DNA of 48,060 nucleotides, from NCBI GenBank assembly GCA_964411985.1, contig CAYPNF010000058.1, positions 1-48,060 on the forward strand, read 5' to 3'. A program made the translations under genes and the position numbers. The notes under the pieces were generated by a model that worked only from the letters and a program-made list of their open reading frames with translations, was not told the DNA's origin and did no database searches. This DNA is from CAYPNF01 sp964411985. Lineage in GTDB: Bacteria > Verrucomicrobiota > Verrucomicrobiia > Limisphaerales > J093. Shown piece after piece: positions 24,929 to 33,789 of this stretch. Numbering within the stretch: position 1 is the stretch's first letter; each line of letters opens with the position of its first letter.

Positions 24929-26380
24929 ATGGACTCATTAGCACTCGAGCAGGTGAAGCGGCTCACCCGCCGCAAGTTCTTTCAGCAATGCGGCACTGGC
25001 ATGGGCGCGCTGGCTCTGGCCTCTTTGCTCGATGAGCGCCTGCTGGCGGGCACCACCCCGCCCCGCACGAACCCTGGAGGTTCTCCGGCCGGCACGCATT
25101 TTGCGCCGAAAGCAAAGAACATCATTTACCTTTTCATGTCGGGCGGTCCGTCCCACCTGGACCTGTTTGATTACAAGCCCGAACTCAAGCGGCTGAACGG
25201 CCAGCAGGCACCGGAGGAGTTGTTGAAGAACATCCGGCTGGCTCAGATCGGAAAGAACGCGGCCTTGCTGGGGTCGCGTTACGAGTTCAAGCAGTATGGA
25301 AAGTCAGGCGTCTGGCTCTCGGAACTCCTACCTCACCTGCAGACGGCGGTCGACGACGTGTGTTTTGTGCAGGGCCTGTACTCGGAGGCCTTCAACCACG
25401 ATCCGGCGACCCTTTTCATGAATACGGGGGCGCAGTTGGCCGGCCGTCCGAGCATGGGGGCGTGGTTCAGCTACGGCCTGGGGAGCGAGAACAAAGACTT
25501 GCCGGCTTTTGTGGTGCTGATGACGGGCACCGGCCAGCCGCTGACCAACAGTGCGTGGGGAAGCGGTTTCTTGCCCACGGTGCACCAGGGCGTGCAGCTG
25601 CGATCGCAGGGGGATCCGGTCCTCTTCGTGAACAACCCGGCGGGGATGAGCGCCGAACGGCGGCGGGAGTCGCTGGACGCGATTCGTGATCTGAACCAGG
25701 CGCGCTACGAGGTGTTGCGCGATCCCGAGACCCAGACCCGCATCGCGGCGTACGAGTTGGCCTACCGCATGCAGACGAGCGTACCGGAGGTACTGGACAT
25801 CTCCAAAGAGCCAGCCAGTGTGCAAGAGATGTATGGGGCTACGCCGGGGCGGGCTTCGTTTGCCAACAATTGTCTGCTCGCCCGGCGCCTGGTGGAAAAG
25901 GGAGTCCGGTTCGTCCAACTTTACCATCGCGGCTGGGACCATCACGGCGGGCCCGACGGCAACCTGGTCTATGACCTAAAGAAGCGGTGCCTGGAAACCG
26001 ATCAGGCGTGCGTCGCATTGCTCAAGGATCTGAAACAGCGCGGGCTGCTGGACGACACGCTCGTCGTGTGGGGCGGGGAATTCGGGAGGACGCCGATGAT
26101 GCAGGGGGCGCTCAAGCCGGACCAGATCGGCCGGGACCATCATCCGCACGGGTACACCGTCTGGCTGGCCGGTGGCGGGATCCAGGGCGGGATCGCGTAC
26201 GGCAAGACGGATGATCTCGGTTTCCACGCGGTGGAACAGCGCGTTCATGTGCACGACCTGCATGCCACGATCCTGCACCTATTCGGATTGGACCACACCA
26301 AACTGACGTACCGATTCCAGGGTCGGGACTTCCGGCTCACGGACGTCCATGGAGAAGTGGTCAAACCTTTGCTCGCTTAG
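24929..26380 (+). CDS. DUF1501 protein, Tat-exported, sulfatase-like fold
   Basis: 483 residues. Residues 10-35 hold LTRRKFFQQCGTGMGALALA, a twin-arginine signal. The DUF1501 family belongs to the alkaline-phosphatase/sulfatase superfamily. Metal-site candidates are MSGGPSHLDLFDYKP near 70, HHGGPDGNLVYDLKKRC near 335, and VVWGGEFGRTPM near 375. DUF1501 genes are almost always directly downstream of DUF1549/1553 genes in these phyla, and here the gap is 16 bp. The substrate is unknown. Confidence 0.9.
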   Translation: MDSLALEQVKRLTRRKFFQQCGTGMGALALASLLDERLLAGTTPPRTNPGGSPAGTHFAPKAKNIIYLFMSGGPSHLDLFDYKPELKRLNGQQAPEELLKNIRLAQIGKNAALLGSRYEFKQYGKSGVWLSELLPHLQTAVDDVCFVQGLYSEAFNHDPATLFMNTGAQLAGRPSMGAWFSYGLGSENKDLPAFVVLMTGTGQPLTNSAWGSGFLPTVHQGVQLRSQGDPVLFVNNPAGMSAERRRESLDAIRDLNQARYEVLRDPETQTRIAAYELAYRMQTSVPEVLDISKEPASVQEMYGATPGRASFANNCLLARRLVEKGVRFVQLYHRGWDHHGGPDGNLVYDLKKRCLETDQACVALLKDLKQRGLLDDTLVVWGGEFGRTPMMQGALKPDQIGRDHHPHGYTVWLAGGGIQGGIAYGKTDDLGFHAVEQRVHVHDLHATILHLFGLDHTKLTYRFQGRDFRLTDVHGEVVKPLLA

Positions 26381-26387
26381 GATTCTG

Positions 26388-28172
26388 ATGAACATGAGTT
26401 ATCCTCACCGCTGGTTTCTGTTGTGCCTCCTTCCGGCATTCGTCTATTGTGGAGCCGTCAGTTTCGCCGCCAACGACTACACGCTTGGTCCGGAGTCCAC
26501 GGCGCGTCTGCCGGGGGTGCCGGCCGGTCGCGTCGAACCATTCACCTTCAACGAGTCGCAGGTGTTTCCGGGCACGCGGCGGGATGGTTGGGTGTACATC
26601 CCGGCCCAGTACGAGGCTAGCAAGCCGGCCGCGTTGATGGTCTTCCAGGATGGCCATGCCTATGTCTCCACCAACGGTGAGATGCGCGTTCCGATCGTGT
26701 TTGATAACCTGATCGCGCGGGGTGAGATGCCGGTCACGGTGGGGATCTTCCTCAACCCGGGGCACCGCGGCACGAACGCCCCGCCGGCGCAGGGCTGGGG
26801 CAACCGGGACAATCGCAGCTTCGAGTATGACTCTTTGGGGGACGCGTACGCGCGGTTTCTCCTGGACGAAGTGATCCCCTTCGTCGCCAAGACGCACAGC
26901 CTCCAGCTGAGCGCGGACCCGGATCAGCGGGCCATCTGCGGCATGAGCTCCGGTGGCATCTGCGCCTGGACGGTGGCGTGGGAGCGGCCGGACCAGTTTC
27001 GCAGGGTCTTGTCGCAAATCGGCAGTTTCACCAACATCCGGGGCGGGCACGTGTATCCGGCCTTGATTCGGAAAACGGAACGAAAACCGATCAGGGTGTT
27101 TCTCCAGGACGGGTCGAACGATCTGAACAACCTGCACGGCAACTGGCCGCTGGCGAACCAGGAAATGGCGAGTGCACTGGCGTTCGCCGGCTATGATTTC
27201 CGGTTTGAGTTTGGCGACGGCGCACACAACGGCAAACACGGGGGCGCGATCTTGCCCGATTCCCTGCGATGGCTGTGGCGGCCGGAGTCTTCGCTTCCGC
27301 AGCCCTTGACCAAGGACAACTGGGCCGGGGATGAGGCGTTGTCGAAGGTGCTGCCGGAGGGCGGAAAGCCCGGGGACTGGGAACTGGTGGGAGAGGGATT
27401 CGGGTTTACCGACGCGGCGTGCGCGGATGCAGAGGGGAACTTCTACTTCAGCGACCTGGGCAAGGGCGTGCTCCACCGCGTGGGCTCTGGCGAGAGCAGG
27501 GCCGCGGCCTGGTTCGAGAACGGCCCCAAGATCAGCGGGATGAAATTCGGGCCGGACGGCAAGCTGTACGCGGCGACGCAGGGGGCCGCGAAGGAGAAGA
27601 GGATCGTCGCCATTGACCCAATCACCAAGGAGGTGACCGTGCTCGCCACGGAGGTGGAGCCGAATGACCTGGTGGTGACGAAGGCGGGGTGGATCTACTT
27701 CACCGACACCGGGGCTGGGCAGGTGATCCGGGTTCCCATAGGTGCACGCGGCATGTCGCGTCCGCCGTCGGTGATCGGGGGCATCCAAGGGCCGAACGGA
27801 ATCGGGCTGAGCCCGGACCAGCGGACCCTGATGGTGAGCGAGTACAACGGGACCAACGCCTGGACGTACTTGGTGGCTGAGGATGGCTCCTTGAGGGCAG
27901 GGGAGCGGAACATCACGCTGCGCACACCGGTGGGGAGAGGGGATAGCGGCGGGGACGGGATGATTGTCGATTCCCTGGGAAGGCCGTGGATCACTTCCCA
28001 TGTCGGCATCCAGATGTTCGACCCTTCCGGGCGGTTGGGCGGGGTGGTTTCCAAGCCGCAGGACAAAGGGACGGTGAGCTGCGCGTTCGCCGGGCCGGAT
28101 CGAAGTTATCTCTATGTCTGCAGCTCCGACAAGGTCTACAGGCGCAAGACGCTAGCGAGCGCGGCGCGTTGA
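26388..28172 (+). CDS. Secreted esterase fused to an SMP-30/gluconolactonase-like propeller
   Basis: 594 residues from the ATG at 26388, 8 bp after the previous stop. A signal peptide (WFLLCLLPAFVYCGAVSFA) precedes an alpha/beta hydrolase of the esterase D/enterochelin-esterase type, with the nucleophile elbow G185-M-S187-S-G189 and a late histidine candidate in GDGAHNGKHGG. From about residue 330 a beta-propeller of the SMP-30/gluconolactonase family follows (repeated blades such as DLGKGVLHRV and DTGAGQVIRVPIG). Joined esterase and lactonase domains suggest removal of acyl or lactone groups from sugars or uronates. It closes the exported gene block, which may mean a shared carbohydrate substrate. 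Confidence 0.85.
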   Translation: MNMSYPHRWFLLCLLPAFVYCGAVSFAANDYTLGPESTARLPGVPAGRVEPFTFNESQVFPGTRRDGWVYIPAQYEASKPAALMVFQDGHAYVSTNGEMRVPIVFDNLIARGEMPVTVGIFLNPGHRGTNAPPAQGWGNRDNRSFEYDSLGDAYARFLLDEVIPFVAKTHSLQLSADPDQRAICGMSSGGICAWTVAWERPDQFRRVLSQIGSFTNIRGGHVYPALIRKTERKPIRVFLQDGSNDLNNLHGNWPLANQEMASALAFAGYDFRFEFGDGAHNGKHGGAILPDSLRWLWRPESSLPQPLTKDNWAGDEALSKVLPEGGKPGDWELVGEGFGFTDAACADAEGNFYFSDLGKGVLHRVGSGESRAAAWFENGPKISGMKFGPDGKLYAATQGAAKEKRIVAIDPITKEVTVLATEVEPNDLVVTKAGWIYFTDTGAGQVIRVPIGARGMSRPPSVIGGIQGPNGIGLSPDQRTLMVSEYNGTNAWTYLVAEDGSLRAGERNITLRTPVGRGDSGGDGMIVDSLGRPWITSHVGIQMFDPSGRLGGVVSKPQDKGTVSCAFAGPDRSYLYVCSSDKVYRRKTLASAAR

Positions 28173-28214
28173 GGTCGGTGATTATCAGGGAGCACAACCG
28201 TTATCTTCACGTCT

Positions 28215-28673
28215 ATGAACACAACTCAGTTCTGGTTTCTGAACACATTCGTAACGGTTCGGGTAGCCCAGTCGGAGGGCCAAGATGGCGTCTCGATTCT
28301 GGAGCACCGCGTACCCTATGGCGATTCACCCCCGTTGCATATCCACCGCACGGAGGATGAGATCTTCCACATTGTGGAGGGCGAATTCCGCGTGCAGGTC
28401 CAAGGCCAAGAGCAGCGGGTCGGCCCCGGCACCATCCTGCTTGCGCGGAAGGGCATCCCCCACACTTACCGCGCTGAGTCGCGAGAGGGCGGGCGGTTCC
28501 TTACGGTGACCGTGCGCGGCGATTTTGAACGGTTCGTGCGTGCCATGGGCCGCCCGGCGCAATGCCCGGTGTTACCAGAACCTGCCGGCCCCCCAACCCC
28601 CGAGGCGATTCAAGCCTTCACGGCAGCCGCAGCCCAATACGGAATCGAGATTGTCGGACCACCGCTTCAGTGA
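28215..28673 (+). CDS. Cupin-domain protein (likely cassette cargo)
   Basis: 152 residues with a single cupin barrel (about 15-110). Motif 1 is LHIHRTEDEIFHIVEGEFRV (H-x-H...E...G...), motif 2 GPGTILLARKGIPHTYRAE, which together provide two His, a Glu and a last His for metal. Small cupins act as dioxygenases, isomerases or ligand binders; this one cannot be assigned. The gene ends 9 bp before attC site 3, so it is probably the cargo of the first cassette of this island. No matching attC right core was found upstream. Confidence 0.85.
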   Translation: MNTTQFWFLNTFVTVRVAQSEGQDGVSILEHRVPYGDSPPLHIHRTEDEIFHIVEGEFRVQVQGQEQRVGPGTILLARKGIPHTYRAESREGGRFLTVTVRGDFERFVRAMGRPAQCPVLPEPAGPPTPEAIQAFTAAAAQYGIEIVGPPLQ

Positions 28674-28681
28674 AGGAACTA

Positions 28682-28775
28682 GGCCGAAAAACCGAACGCG
28701 GCGAGCTCCAGGATGACAACAGAACCTAGAAGTAGAGACCAAAAAACCCGGAGTTGCTGGTACGGATTGTTGATA
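28682..28775 (+). repeat. attC recombination site 3
   Basis: A 94-bp site: degenerate left core ggccgaaa (28682-28689), left arm cggcgagctcc (28699-28709), right arm ggagttgctg (28750-28759), right core gttgata (28769-28775). Arms pair over 10 bp including two G-T pairs, with one extra G (28705) after six pairs, the same place as in sites 1 and 5. The spacer (atgacaacagaacctagaag...) is related to theirs. The right core overlaps the DUF2200 start codon. Confidence 0.8.
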
Positions 28776-29128
28776 TGGCAACGAAACATAGAATTCTTAC
28801 GACGAGCTTCGCGAGCGTCTACCCTTGCTATGTCGCAAAGGCAGAGAAAAAGGGGCGCAAGAAGTCAGAAGTGGATGCCATCCTTTGCTGGCTGACCGGC
28901 TACAGTCAGCAGGAATTGGAAGGACAATTGAAAAAGCAGACTGACTTTGAAACGTTCTTCAAGGAGGCGCCCAAGCTGAATCCTTCGCGAACTCTGATCA
29001 AGGGTGTAGTCTGCGGCGTCCGAGTGGAAAACGTTCAAGAGCCGACGATGCGGGAAATCCGTTATCTCGACAAATTGGTGGATGAATTGGCAAAGGGGAA
29101 GGCGATGGATAGAATTCTCAGGGCCTAA
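28775..29128 (+). CDS. DUF2200 family protein in a cassette
   Basis: 117 residues covering the whole of DUF2200, a small conserved family of unknown function. Recognisable segments are HRILTTSFASVYPCYVAKAE, LCWLTGYSQQELEGQL, TDFETFFKEAPKLNPSRTLI and GVVCGVRVENVQEPTMREIR, ending YLDKLVDELAKGKAMDRIL. The ATG at 28775 shares its first base with the attC right core; an upstream TTG at 28754 would lie inside the attC. The stop TAA lies inside the next left core (29123). Length and content match the family. Confidence 0.9.
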   Translation: MATKHRILTTSFASVYPCYVAKAEKKGRKKSEVDAILCWLTGYSQQELEGQLKKQTDFETFFKEAPKLNPSRTLIKGVVCGVRVENVQEPTMREIRYLDKLVDELAKGKAMDRILRA

Positions 29129-29165
29129 CGAGATGCCTCCGGCGACCGGCGGCTGTTACGACGGC
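29123..29165 (+). other. attC remnant after the DUF2200 gene
   Basis: gcctaac (29123-29129) is an exact RYYYAAC left core containing the gene's TAA stop. A short cctccgg/ccggcgg-type hairpin follows, then gttacga, a poor right core at about 29155. No long stem is present and repeat family B starts about 30 bp later, so the site looks truncated. Confidence 0.5.
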
Positions 29166-29184
29166 AATGGCAGAAAGCTGAGGA

Positions 29185-29500
29185 TGGAGGGTGTGGGGAG
29201 GATACGACAAAGTGTGCGATGAAGTGTGCGACGAGGGCTGGGAGGGGCAGAGGAAGACGGAGGTTTGGGGCTTCGTCCCGCACTTTGTCTCAGACTTCCT
29301 CGATTGGGCAGCCCCGGGGAGCGGAGGGAGACAGACGGATTCTGACAAGATGACAGGATTCTGCAGGATGGGATCCTGTTGTGGTTGGAGACGGCCGCTG
29401 GAATTCGGTCTCCACACCACCTGCTGAACCTCGCCGATGAATTCCATGACGCGTCGGAGCCGAACGATCCGACCCGCGGCATAGCGGAGTGATCAAGACG
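29185..29500. repeat. Repeat family B, copy 1
   Basis: A mosaic intergenic repeat. The first module is an inverted repeat with arms gacaaagtg (29206-29214) and cactttgtc (29281-29289). Then follow a gggcagccccggggagcgg block, a gacagacggattctgacaag block, and a second module (attccatgacgcgtcgg, gccgaacgatccgac, gatcaagacggttgtgttc). Parallel blocks occur at 37462-37745 and 37880-38310. It fills the gap before the subtilase gene and has no supported gene. Confidence 0.7.
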
Positions 29501-29720
29501 GTTGTGTTCATCTGCCGAGGACGCGCGAACACGTGCCAAGGCTTCGGGACTTCTAGCGGGGAGTGCTTCAGGTTGCTGGTCGCGATCATCAAGAACTGTT
29601 TTGTTTCGTCCGTTTCCCCCGCCGGTCGGCTGGGCCAAAATGGCTCCGATCGCACCGCAGCCCGGCTTGCGCCTCCGCCGTTCCATGCTATTCTACGGTA
29701 GATTAGTCATACTTAACGCC

Positions 29721-32700
29721 ATGAATACCAGTTCTAAACGGTTCCGTGGCCGACTGCTCTCGGTGGCGGGCAGCCTGCTCACGATTGCCTCCAGCCTGGC
29801 GCAACCCCGTCTCGAGATTCATCGGTCTTCGGGAACGGCCCATGAATTCCGCTGGCCGGGCGCCGCCACTGGATTCTCGCTCGAAGTGGCCCACACCCTA
29901 GCGACGCCGACCGGCTGGCAGGCCGTGACCCAGGCACCGGTGCTGTTGAACGGAATGTATTCGGTGACGATCCCGATGGAAGCGGGCACCCGATTCTTCC
30001 GACTCCGTTCCACCGTCATACCTCTCACGACCATCGCCTCCAGCTTGCCGGCGAACCGGGAGACCGGGGTGGCCGTTACCCGCGCTACCAGCATCCGCTT
30101 CAGCGGCCTGCTGTACGACGAGAACCCACTGAGTGAAGAAAAGATTTACGCGGAGTACAATGGAGTCCGCCTCCCCGCCATAGCGGAGTTGGTCGACGAT
30201 GGCCTCCCGGTGACCACGGTAAGACTGTCCTACTTGACGGACCTGCCCGCGGCCGCCCGCATTCGGGTTACGGTGAATGGCTCCCTGCTGCACGACGACC
30301 GTGACCGGTTGGTGGACGCCGACGGGAACGGAAGTCCGGGCGGCGTGCGGGTATTGGAATTTGAGACCGCCGACAACCGGCCGCCGGACAGCGATGGCGA
30401 CGGGATCGATGACCCCACCGAAACCACGCTTGGGACGGATCCCGCCCGGTGGGACACGGACGGTGATGGCTTTAGCGATGGCCGCGAGCGGGAGGCTGGA
30501 ACAGACGCGCTGGCGGTAGACTCGCGCCCAGGCATTCGTCTGGCCGAGGCGCCCGGCACCGTTGGCGAGTTGATGGCGACGTTCCCGTCGTACGGGCCGT
30601 TCGCCGTCGGCCCCGACTCGATCGCTGCAAACGGCCAAGTCACCACCCGGATTGAGGCCATGCTGAATCCGCAGTCCACACCCGCGATCGTCAACCAGGC
30701 GCTCGATGCCGCCGGACTCCGCATCGTCACGCTGCGTCCGGGCCTGCTGTTCGTGACGCTCGCACTGGCGCCACGCCCCGGTGCGGCCTACACGGCCACC
30801 AAAGTGGCGGTGGTCGCGCAGCAGTTGATCGCCGAGAATTCGGACATGAAGCCGTTCCTCCTGGCCGACCCGGCGTTTGCGCCGCGTCCGAAGTTGTACC
30901 CGGGGGCGCCGGATTCCGAGGCGGCGGGGGCGCTCCGGCCGCAGGATCAGGTCCGCCTGCCAGCCGCGTGGAACCTGCTGGCGAAGCCGCCGCCGGCGCC
31001 CGCCCGGCCCGTCCGGGTGCTAGTGCCGGACTTCTACTCCTGGACCACCCGGCATCCACAGATATGGATCCAACGCTTCGTCCCCTCGCTCGGGTGGACC
31101 ACGCCAGGCGCCACCGGCAATCATGGCTTCGCGGTGGCCAGCGCGGTCGCGGCCAACTTTGACGACCTGCTGCCAACGGGTGGATACCCGACGGCGAGTG
31201 AGCGGCCGACGGACTACCTCGAAGTCCTCTCGCTGCCAATTGACGGCCTGAGCGCGCGGGATATGGACTTAGTCATCGTGGACGCAATCAAACTCCATCA
31301 GCCCGACATCGTCTCGACCAGCGTGGGCTATGTGGCTGACGTTCCGACAATCTCCACGCGGATCCAGCGGATTATGGGCGCGTATTATTGGCGGCAGCTC
31401 GTCCTGAACTGCGGCCAACCGTTCCTTCACATCTCTGCGGCGGGAAATGATTTTGACGATCCCAGAACACTGCCCGGATATGAGAAGCTGGCGGAGTTTG
31501 ACGCGGAGTGGAATCTCGCCGGGCGACGGGGGAACTTGGAGGACATGCTCCAGGGCGCGACGGAACTCACACCAGCCGAGATCGCGCGGCTAGAACGCGC
31601 GGTGTGGGCTCTGCCGGCCAGCTTGCCGGGCCTATTCGAGCCCCTCAACAATGTGGTGATCGTCGGCAGCATGGAGACCAACGGCTCGCGGAGTGTTTTC
31701 TCGGAATTCGGCGAGGATGTGCTCGCGCAAGGCTCTGACCTGACGCTGGCCTGCGCGCCGGCTCACGCGGGCGACAATTGCGTTCGCAGCGGTCTTAGCG
31801 GGACTTCCTACGCCGCGCCGCAGGTGGCCGGGGTCGCTGCGTACTTACTCACGCAGAAGCCCGGCCTTTCGCCCACGCAACTGCGCGATGCCCTGCTGAA
31901 TACCCGCGCTGGCGACTTGCTCGATGCCTACCGGGCGGTGCTCGAACTCGACGCGGGCGATGATCAGCGGCCGCTGCGCCGCCGCCTGCTCGACGTGGCG
32001 GGCGGCGAGGAGACGGACGCTTCGGGCGCGCAGCCGGACGGAAAGTTTGACGAAAAGGACATTGCCGCCTTTCTCAGTGCCTTCAAGGATGCGGAAGCCC
32101 TGTGGGAACCGGGCGATCCCCGAGACCACTCCCGCTTCGACCTGAACGGCGACGGCTACACGGGCGGCCCGGGCAGGGTTTCGTTCGACCTCGATGCGGA
32201 GGACGGCCTGGGCGCGGTGGTAGCCTACATCGGCGGAGGTGCTTTGGATCTGGAAGAGGCCGCGGTTACGGACCGCGAGATTCTTTGCTACTTCGCCAAC
32301 TCTTCCCTGTACGAGGGGTCCAAGGCGGAACGCGCCCTGCTGCTCGGCTCGGAATGCCCCTTGCCGCCCATGCTCGCCTTTAGGTTTCAAGGTCCGACGG
32401 ACAATGGAATTCAGATAGTCACCGCAAAAAGCGGAACGGTTGCATACGGTGTCCGCGACCCAAATAACGTTATCAGCTTCGGCGTTCCGGTCTGGAGCCC
32501 CAGCGGAAGCGAGCTCGCGTTCTCGGAGCGCGAGGCCATCCGCATCATCCGCGTCGGCGGGGTTTTGGCCGAGGAGTCCCCGTTCGCGGTGCTGATCCCG
32601 AGTCCCGCCGGAAGCGCCAGCTATGCGGCTCCGGTCTATTTCGAGAGAGCAGCACCGGGCGGCGATCTGATGTACCTCCAGCGCCTCTTTGCCGGCGCGT

Positions 32701-33353
32701 CACAGACCTGGGTTTCCAAGGTGCCGCCGGTCGGATTGTCCCGGCAGCTCACCACCTTCGGCGTGGGCGAGGGGGTGCGTTTCCCGTACGGCCTCGGGAG
32801 CCAGCAGGGCACCGTCTCCCCCGGTAACGAGTGGGCGTTTACCTACGATCCTGGCAATGGCGGGAAGAAGTCGCTGCGTACCATCACGCCCGACGGGCTG
32901 CAGCAGGATCTCACACCAAGTATGGACGTTGGCACAGTGACCGCATACTGGGCACCGGGCGGCAACAGCCTGGCCTTTGCTTCCGGTGACAAGGTTCAGT
33001 TGCTATCGAAAACCACCCTGGAAGTGCGCACGCTTGCTACGGGCGCGTGGGGCTATCGCGTGAGCTGGTCGCCGGACGGGCGTTATCTCGCCTATATCTA
33101 CCGCCCGCAGGGCGCCGCCGAGATGGAACTCCGGGCCGTGGATCTGGAGGGCGGACCGACCTTGCAGCTCGGCACGGGCACAACCTTGACCGACCCGGCC
33201 TGGTCACCTGATGGAAAGGAAATCTCGTTCGTTCGGAACTTCGACGTGTGGGTCCGCACAATGGCGACGGGGGCGGAGCGCCGGCTGACCTTCACGCCTG
33301 AAAGCGACGAGCAGGGCCTCGTCTGGCGACCTGGGTCGACAACGGCGCCCTGA
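29721..33353 (+). CDS. Secreted subtilisin-like serine protease with EF-hand linker and TolB-like propeller
   Basis: 1210 residues from the ATG at 29721, which starts a clear signal peptide (RGRLLSVAGSLLTIASSLA). After a beta domain, an Asp-rich calcium-binding stretch (DSDGDGIDD, DTDGDGFSD) lies near residues 220-270. The S8 domain has D437 (VLVPDFY), H468 (TGNHGFAVA), oxyanion N576 (ISAAGND) and S696 (SGTSYAAPQVAG). A dockerin/EF-hand-like segment (DGKFDEKDI, DLNGDGYTG) comes next. The C-terminal 350 residues carry WSPDG-type blades (WSPSGSELAF, SWSPDGRYLAY, AWSPDGKEISF) of a TolB-like propeller. The family degrades extracellular protein; the propeller may bind substrate. The longer frame from 29502 adds repeat sequence. 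Confidence 0.88.
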   Translation: MNTSSKRFRGRLLSVAGSLLTIASSLAQPRLEIHRSSGTAHEFRWPGAATGFSLEVAHTLATPTGWQAVTQAPVLLNGMYSVTIPMEAGTRFFRLRSTVIPLTTIASSLPANRETGVAVTRATSIRFSGLLYDENPLSEEKIYAEYNGVRLPAIAELVDDGLPVTTVRLSYLTDLPAAARIRVTVNGSLLHDDRDRLVDADGNGSPGGVRVLEFETADNRPPDSDGDGIDDPTETTLGTDPARWDTDGDGFSDGREREAGTDALAVDSRPGIRLAEAPGTVGELMATFPSYGPFAVGPDSIAANGQVTTRIEAMLNPQSTPAIVNQALDAAGLRIVTLRPGLLFVTLALAPRPGAAYTATKVAVVAQQLIAENSDMKPFLLADPAFAPRPKLYPGAPDSEAAGALRPQDQVRLPAAWNLLAKPPPAPARPVRVLVPDFYSWTTRHPQIWIQRFVPSLGWTTPGATGNHGFAVASAVAANFDDLLPTGGYPTASERPTDYLEVLSLPIDGLSARDMDLVIVDAIKLHQPDIVSTSVGYVADVPTISTRIQRIMGAYYWRQLVLNCGQPFLHISAAGNDFDDPRTLPGYEKLAEFDAEWNLAGRRGNLEDMLQGATELTPAEIARLERAVWALPASLPGLFEPLNNVVIVGSMETNGSRSVFSEFGEDVLAQGSDLTLACAPAHAGDNCVRSGLSGTSYAAPQVAGVAAYLLTQKPGLSPTQLRDALLNTRAGDLLDAYRAVLELDAGDDQRPLRRRLLDVAGGEETDASGAQPDGKFDEKDIAAFLSAFKDAEALWEPGDPRDHSRFDLNGDGYTGGPGRVSFDLDAEDGLGAVVAYIGGGALDLEEAAVTDREILCYFANSSLYEGSKAERALLLGSECPLPPMLAFRFQGPTDNGIQIVTAKSGTVAYGVRDPNNVISFGVPVWSPSGSELAFSEREAIRIIRVGGVLAEESPFAVLIPSPAGSASYAAPVYFERAAPGGDLMYLQRLFAGASQTWVSKVPPVGLSRQLTTFGVGEGVRFPYGLGSQQGTVSPGNEWAFTYDPGNGGKKSLRTITPDGLQQDLTPSMDVGTVTAYWAPGGNSLAFASGDKVQLLSKTTLEVRTLATGAWGYRVSWSPDGRYLAYIYRPQGAAEMELRAVDLEGGPTLQLGTGTTLTDPAWSPDGKEISFVRNFDVWVRTMATGAERRLTFTPESDEQGLVWRPGSTTAP

Positions 33354-33660
33354 GCCTCCCCATGACGCGCTGAGCCGTGCAAGCGTTCCCTAACCCGCAC
33401 CCTCGGTGACCTGAAGCGGCCGTTTTCCGACGCGGCACGTGGAGAGGAGCGGGACAGGAAAGCACGGGCTCTGAAAGAGAGACTGAACACGCGGAGCTGA
33501 AGGATATCACGTCAAATGGACAATGCGCACGATTCCCGTACCGGCCCTCTTGATCCACACTTCGCAATAAACGGATTGCGTGTTGGATTTGTCTGGTTCA
33601 ATGCCCGAACCATAGCCACCGGGTGGAAGCCTTTTGCTCAGGGCGTCCTTTTCTTCTGAC

Positions 33661-33688
33661 TTGAACTTGCGATCAAGTATCGTATAAT
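33661..33688 (+). promoter_or_regulatory. Sigma-70-like promoter of leader module copy 2
   Basis: TTGAAC (33661-33666) and a perfect TATAAT (33683-33688) with a 16-bp spacer. An AGAGGG ribosome site and the leader ATG (33712) follow. Both elements are conserved with copy 1. Confidence 0.7.
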
Positions 33689-33711
33689 CGATTCACCCTA
33701 AGAGGGTTACG

Positions 33712-33789
33712 ATGAAGAATAGCAAAGGTTATTCAACGAACCGCTGGTTCGTTGAATCAAACGGTTCGGCGATGCTGGTATGCAAATGA
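33712..33789 (+). CDS. Leader peptide of 25 residues, coupled to a membrane-protein gene
   Basis: MKNSKGYSTNRWFVESNGSA plus MLVCK, matching the leader at 15400 through NGS and diverging after. The TGA (33787-33789) overlaps the ATG of the next frame (33786-33788) as ATGA, the same device as in copy 1. A role in promoting translation of the cargo is inferred. Confidence 0.55.
   Translation: MKNSKGYSTNRWFVESNGSAMLVCK

Larger units (their letters stand above)
33591..33789 (+). repeat. Repeat family C, copy 2: portable promoter-leader module
   Basis: Second copy of the module at 15276, with the same block order. Its inverted repeat is stronger: attcaacgaacc-gct-ggttcgttgaat (33731-33757), a perfect 12-bp stem inside the leader ORF. 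Similarity to copy 1 ends at GTTCGGC (33764-33770), after which the two sequences diverge completely. The interval 33354-33590, just before it, shows nothing I can name. Confidence 0.75.

Noticed and set aside
28160..28214. Possible attC before the cupin gene
   Set aside because: gttgagg and gttatct strings exist but no arms pair, so the left limit of that cassette is undefined.
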